From Comamonadaceae bacterium 2FH (GTDB taxonomy: Bacteria > Pseudomonadota > Gammaproteobacteria > Burkholderiales > Burkholderiaceae_C): a stretch of 64,000 nucleotides of DNA. Position 1 is the stretch's first letter, and every line of letters starts with the position of its first letter. The notes beneath the pieces were generated by a model, which made no database searches, was not told the DNA's origin, and saw nothing but the letters and a program-made list of their open reading frames with translations. The stretch spans positions 1 to 64,000 of the forward strand of contig SCMQ01000014.1 of NCBI GenBank assembly GCA_005503335.1, written 5' to 3'. Positions 62,066-64,000 of this stretch are shown piece by piece. The translations under genes and the position numbers were made by a program.

Positions 62066-64000
62066 TCAGCGTGCAGGGGCGGGCGCAGGAGCCGCCGGCG
62101 GCGCATTGCGCGGCACGATGGCCTCGGACAGCGGCTGGTTCGCGCGCAGCGGCGCCATGACCGGTGCTTCGTTCACCGGAACCACCGCGCTGGGCACGGG
62201 CTGGGCGTCCTTCTGCGTCGCGCGCATCAGGTCGTAGCGGTCCAGCGAGAGGCTGTCGGTGGCGGCGGCGTCGCGCACCACCACCGGGCGCAGGAACACC
62301 ATGAGGTTGGTCTTCTTGCGCGAGCGCGCCTCGCTCTTGAACAGATGGCCGAGCAGCGGCACGTCGCCCAGGCCCGGCACCTTCTCCTGGTTGCCCGCGT
62401 ACTCGTCCGACAGCAGGCCGCCCAGCACCACGATGGCGCCGTCCTCGACCAGCACGCTGGACTCGATGGATCGCTTGTTGGTGATCAGGCCGGTGCTCGA
62501 GTTCACCGACGAGGCCAGCACGCTGCTGACCTCCTGGTAGATCTGCAGCTTGACCGTGCCGTTCTCGCTGATCTGCGGCTTCACGCGCAGGGTCAGGCCC
62601 ACGTCCTTGCGCTCTATGGTCTGGAACGGGTTGACCGAGCCGGTGGCGGCGCCGGTGTTGGTGAACTGGCCGGTCACGAAGGGCACGTTCTGGCCGATCA
62701 CGATCTTGGCCTCCTCGTTGTCCAGCGTCAGCAGGTTGGGTGTGGACAGGATGTTGCCGTCGCCGTTGGCCTGCAGGAAGCGCGCCAGGAAGCCCAGCGC
62801 GTAGACGCCGCCGAAGTTGTGCGCGATGCCGAGGTTGATGCCGGTCGAGGGCCGGGTCGTGCCGTCGGCCGCGCCGGTGGACAGCGAGATGATGTTGGCG
62901 CCGCCCACGTTGAAGTTGGTGCCGAGCACGCCGATGTTGCTGTTGCCCTTCTGGCCCAGCGCGCCCTGCCACTGGATGCCGAACTCGGCCGCCTTGTCGG
63001 CGTTGACCTCGGCGATCAGGCTTTCCACGAACACCTGGGCGCGCCGCGCGTCCAGCTTGTCGATCACGGCGCGCAGCTGGCGGTACTGCGGCTCGGGCGC
63101 GGTGATGATCAGCGAGTTGGTGGCGGGGTCGGCCTGGATCTGGCCGCCGGTGGAGGGCTGGGCCGCGGCGCTGGTGGTCGCCGACAGGCTGCTGCCCATG
63201 GCGCTGGCGGCGCCGGCGGTGCTCGGCGTGGCGGCCGCGGCGCCCGTGCCGGTCGGCGCCGTGGTGCTGGCGCGCTGCTCGGCGGAGAGCGCGGCGCGCA
63301 GCGTGGTGGCCAGCTTGGTGGCGTCGGCGTTCTTGAGGTAGACCACATGGATGTTGCCGCTGGCCGGGGTTCCGGGGCTGGCGGGCTGGTCGAGCCGCTC
63401 GACCAGGGCCCGGACCTGGGCCGCGCGCGCCGGGTTGGCGGCGCGCAGGATCAGCGCGTTGCTGCGCGGCTCGGCGACCAGCGTGGTCTTGAACGAGGTG
63501 TCGAGCTGGCCCTGGCCGGCCGCCGGCGCCGCGGCGCCCGACTCGATCAGCCGGGTCACCAGCGGCGCCAGGTCGGTGGCGATCGCGTGCTTGAGCGGGA
63601 TGACCTCGACCCCGGTGGCATTGGACACGTCGAGCGCGGCGATGATGCGCGCCAGGCGCTGCAGGTTGTCGGTGTAGTCGGTGATGACCAGGGCGTTGGT
63701 GCCGGGGTTGACGTTGATGGTGTTGTTCGGGCTGATCAGCGGGCGCAGCACCGGCACCAGGTTGTTGGCCGACTCGTGGTTGAGCCGGAAGATCTGGGTG
63801 ACGATCTGGCCGCTGCTCGCGGGCACGGCGCCGGCCGAGACGGTGCCGCCCTGCAGCTTGGCTTCGGCCTCGGGCACGACCAGGTACAGGCCGGCCGACT
63901 CGACCAGGGCAAAGCCCTGGGTGCGCAGCTGGGCGGCGAACTGGCGCAAGGCCTGGGCCGGCGGCACCGGCGCGCCGCTGACCAGGGTCATGGTGCCCTT
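62066..64000 (-). CDS. gspD: type II secretion outer-membrane secretin GspD (N-terminus beyond window)
   Basis: A secretin of at least 644 residues, still open at base 64000, so the signal peptide and first N domain lie outside. N-domain repeats show VLRPLISPNNTINVNPGTNA and ALVITDYTDNLQRLARII. A Thr/Ser/Ala-rich insert (63150-63330) is a low-complexity spacer. The secretin core has QVFVESLIAEVNADKAAEFG, LSTPNLLTLDNEEAKIVIGQ and VPGLGDVPLLGHLFKS. It forms the outer-membrane channel of the system with GspE and GspF immediately downstream. The last 40 residues are Pro/Ala-rich, as often in Burkholderiales. Confidence 0.95.
   Translation of the reverse strand, partial: KGTMTLVSGAPVPPAQALRQFAAQLRTQGFALVESAGLYLVVPEAEAKLQGGTVSAGAVPASSGQIVTQIFRLNHESANNLVPVLRPLISPNNTINVNPGTNALVITDYTDNLQRLARIIAALDVSNATGVEVIPLKHAIATDLAPLVTRLIESGAAAPAAGQGQLDTSFKTTLVAEPRSNALILRAANPARAAQVRALVERLDQPASPGTPASGNIHVVYLKNADATKLATTLRAALSAEQRASTTAPTGTGAAAATPSTAGAASAMGSSLSATTSAAAQPSTGGQIQADPATNSLIITAPEPQYRQLRAVIDKLDARRAQVFVESLIAEVNADKAAEFGIQWQGALGQKGNSNIGVLGTNFNVGGANIISLSTGAADGTTRPSTGINLGIAHNFGGVYALGFLARFLQANGDGNILSTPNLLTLDNEEAKIVIGQNVPFVTGQFTNTGAATGSVNPFQTIERKDVGLTLRVKPQISENGTVKLQIYQEVSSVLASSVNSSTGLITNKRSIESSVLVEDGAIVVLGGLLSDEYAGNQEKVPGLGDVPLLGHLFKSEARSRKKTNLMVFLRPVVVRDAAATDSLSLDRYDLMRATQKDAQPVPSAVVPVNEAPVMAPLRANQPLSEAIVPRNAPPAAPAPAPAR

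Noticed and set aside
63109-63348. Ser/Thr/Ala-rich stretch of gspD as a repeat element
   Set aside because: It is a low-complexity in-frame linker between secretin N domains, common in these proteins.

Overview
The window reads as chromosomal DNA of a high-GC betaproteobacterium of the order Burkholderiales, most likely family Comamonadaceae (Variovorax/Acidovorax/Ramlibacter-like). The main clues are three Bug-type solute receptors, a B12-dependent ribonucleotide reductase, DUF2917 and DUF3348/DUF802/DUF2894 proteins, and a G+C-rich intergenic repeat that resembles those I know from this family. Genus is not resolved. No tRNA, rRNA, CRISPR array or intact insertion sequence was seen.

Layout. 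1-401: a PstS-like binding protein whose homology stops about 114 bases from the window edge. 591-6986: housekeeping and small regulatory genes (lytic transglycosylase, 5-formyl-THF cyclo-ligase, LysR, DUF2917, TfoX-like, TetR, an atypical metallo-beta-lactamase-fold protein). 6999-10135: an ECF42-type sigma factor with two YciI/DGPF proteins, an AHSA1-like and a VOC protein, preceded by a candidate promoter of the type such sigma factors use. 10265-14173: glmU, an Lrp regulator and glmS, i.e. UDP-GlcNAc precursor supply. 14186-18420: four overlapping genes DUF3348, DUF802, a MotB/OmpA-like protein and DUF2894. I read these as an undescribed ion-driven membrane motor with architecture like MotAB, TolQR or Zorya ZorAB; this is the most interesting system in the window.

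19268-40339 is an accessory catabolic region. A GntR/LacI-type regulator, a fumarase/PcaB-superfamily lyase and a Bug receptor share an ATTGTAT operator. Next comes a large set: Fe-dependent alcohol dehydrogenase, two alpha/beta hydrolases, a metallo-beta-lactamase-fold hydrolase, a luciferase-like monooxygenase, a MarR-fused flavin reductase, VOC, NIPSNAP and carboxymuconolactone-decarboxylase proteins, a quinone oxidoreductase, a CoA ligase, a thiolase, two more Bug receptors, IclR and GntR regulators, and a fatty-acid-hydroxylase-type membrane enzyme. Together they suggest uptake, oxygenation, hydrolysis, CoA activation and thiolysis of an organic acid or ketone whose identity the sequence does not give.

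40507-49178: a giant adenylate cyclase/ATPase/TPR protein facing a cAMP-phosphodiesterase-like gene, a patatin, an SMP-30 protein, an AmiS/UreI channel, and two decayed genes (a PpiC remnant and a nitronate monooxygenase with an out-of-frame deletion plus an amber stop). 49175-58418: nrdJ, a nitroreductase, queC, an SbmA/BacA-like ABC exporter and a sensor GGDEF-EAL protein. 58415-64000: a 5'-nucleotidase and type II secretion genes gspF, gspE and gspD (gspD cut by the window end), with a dispersed repeat between gspE and gspF.
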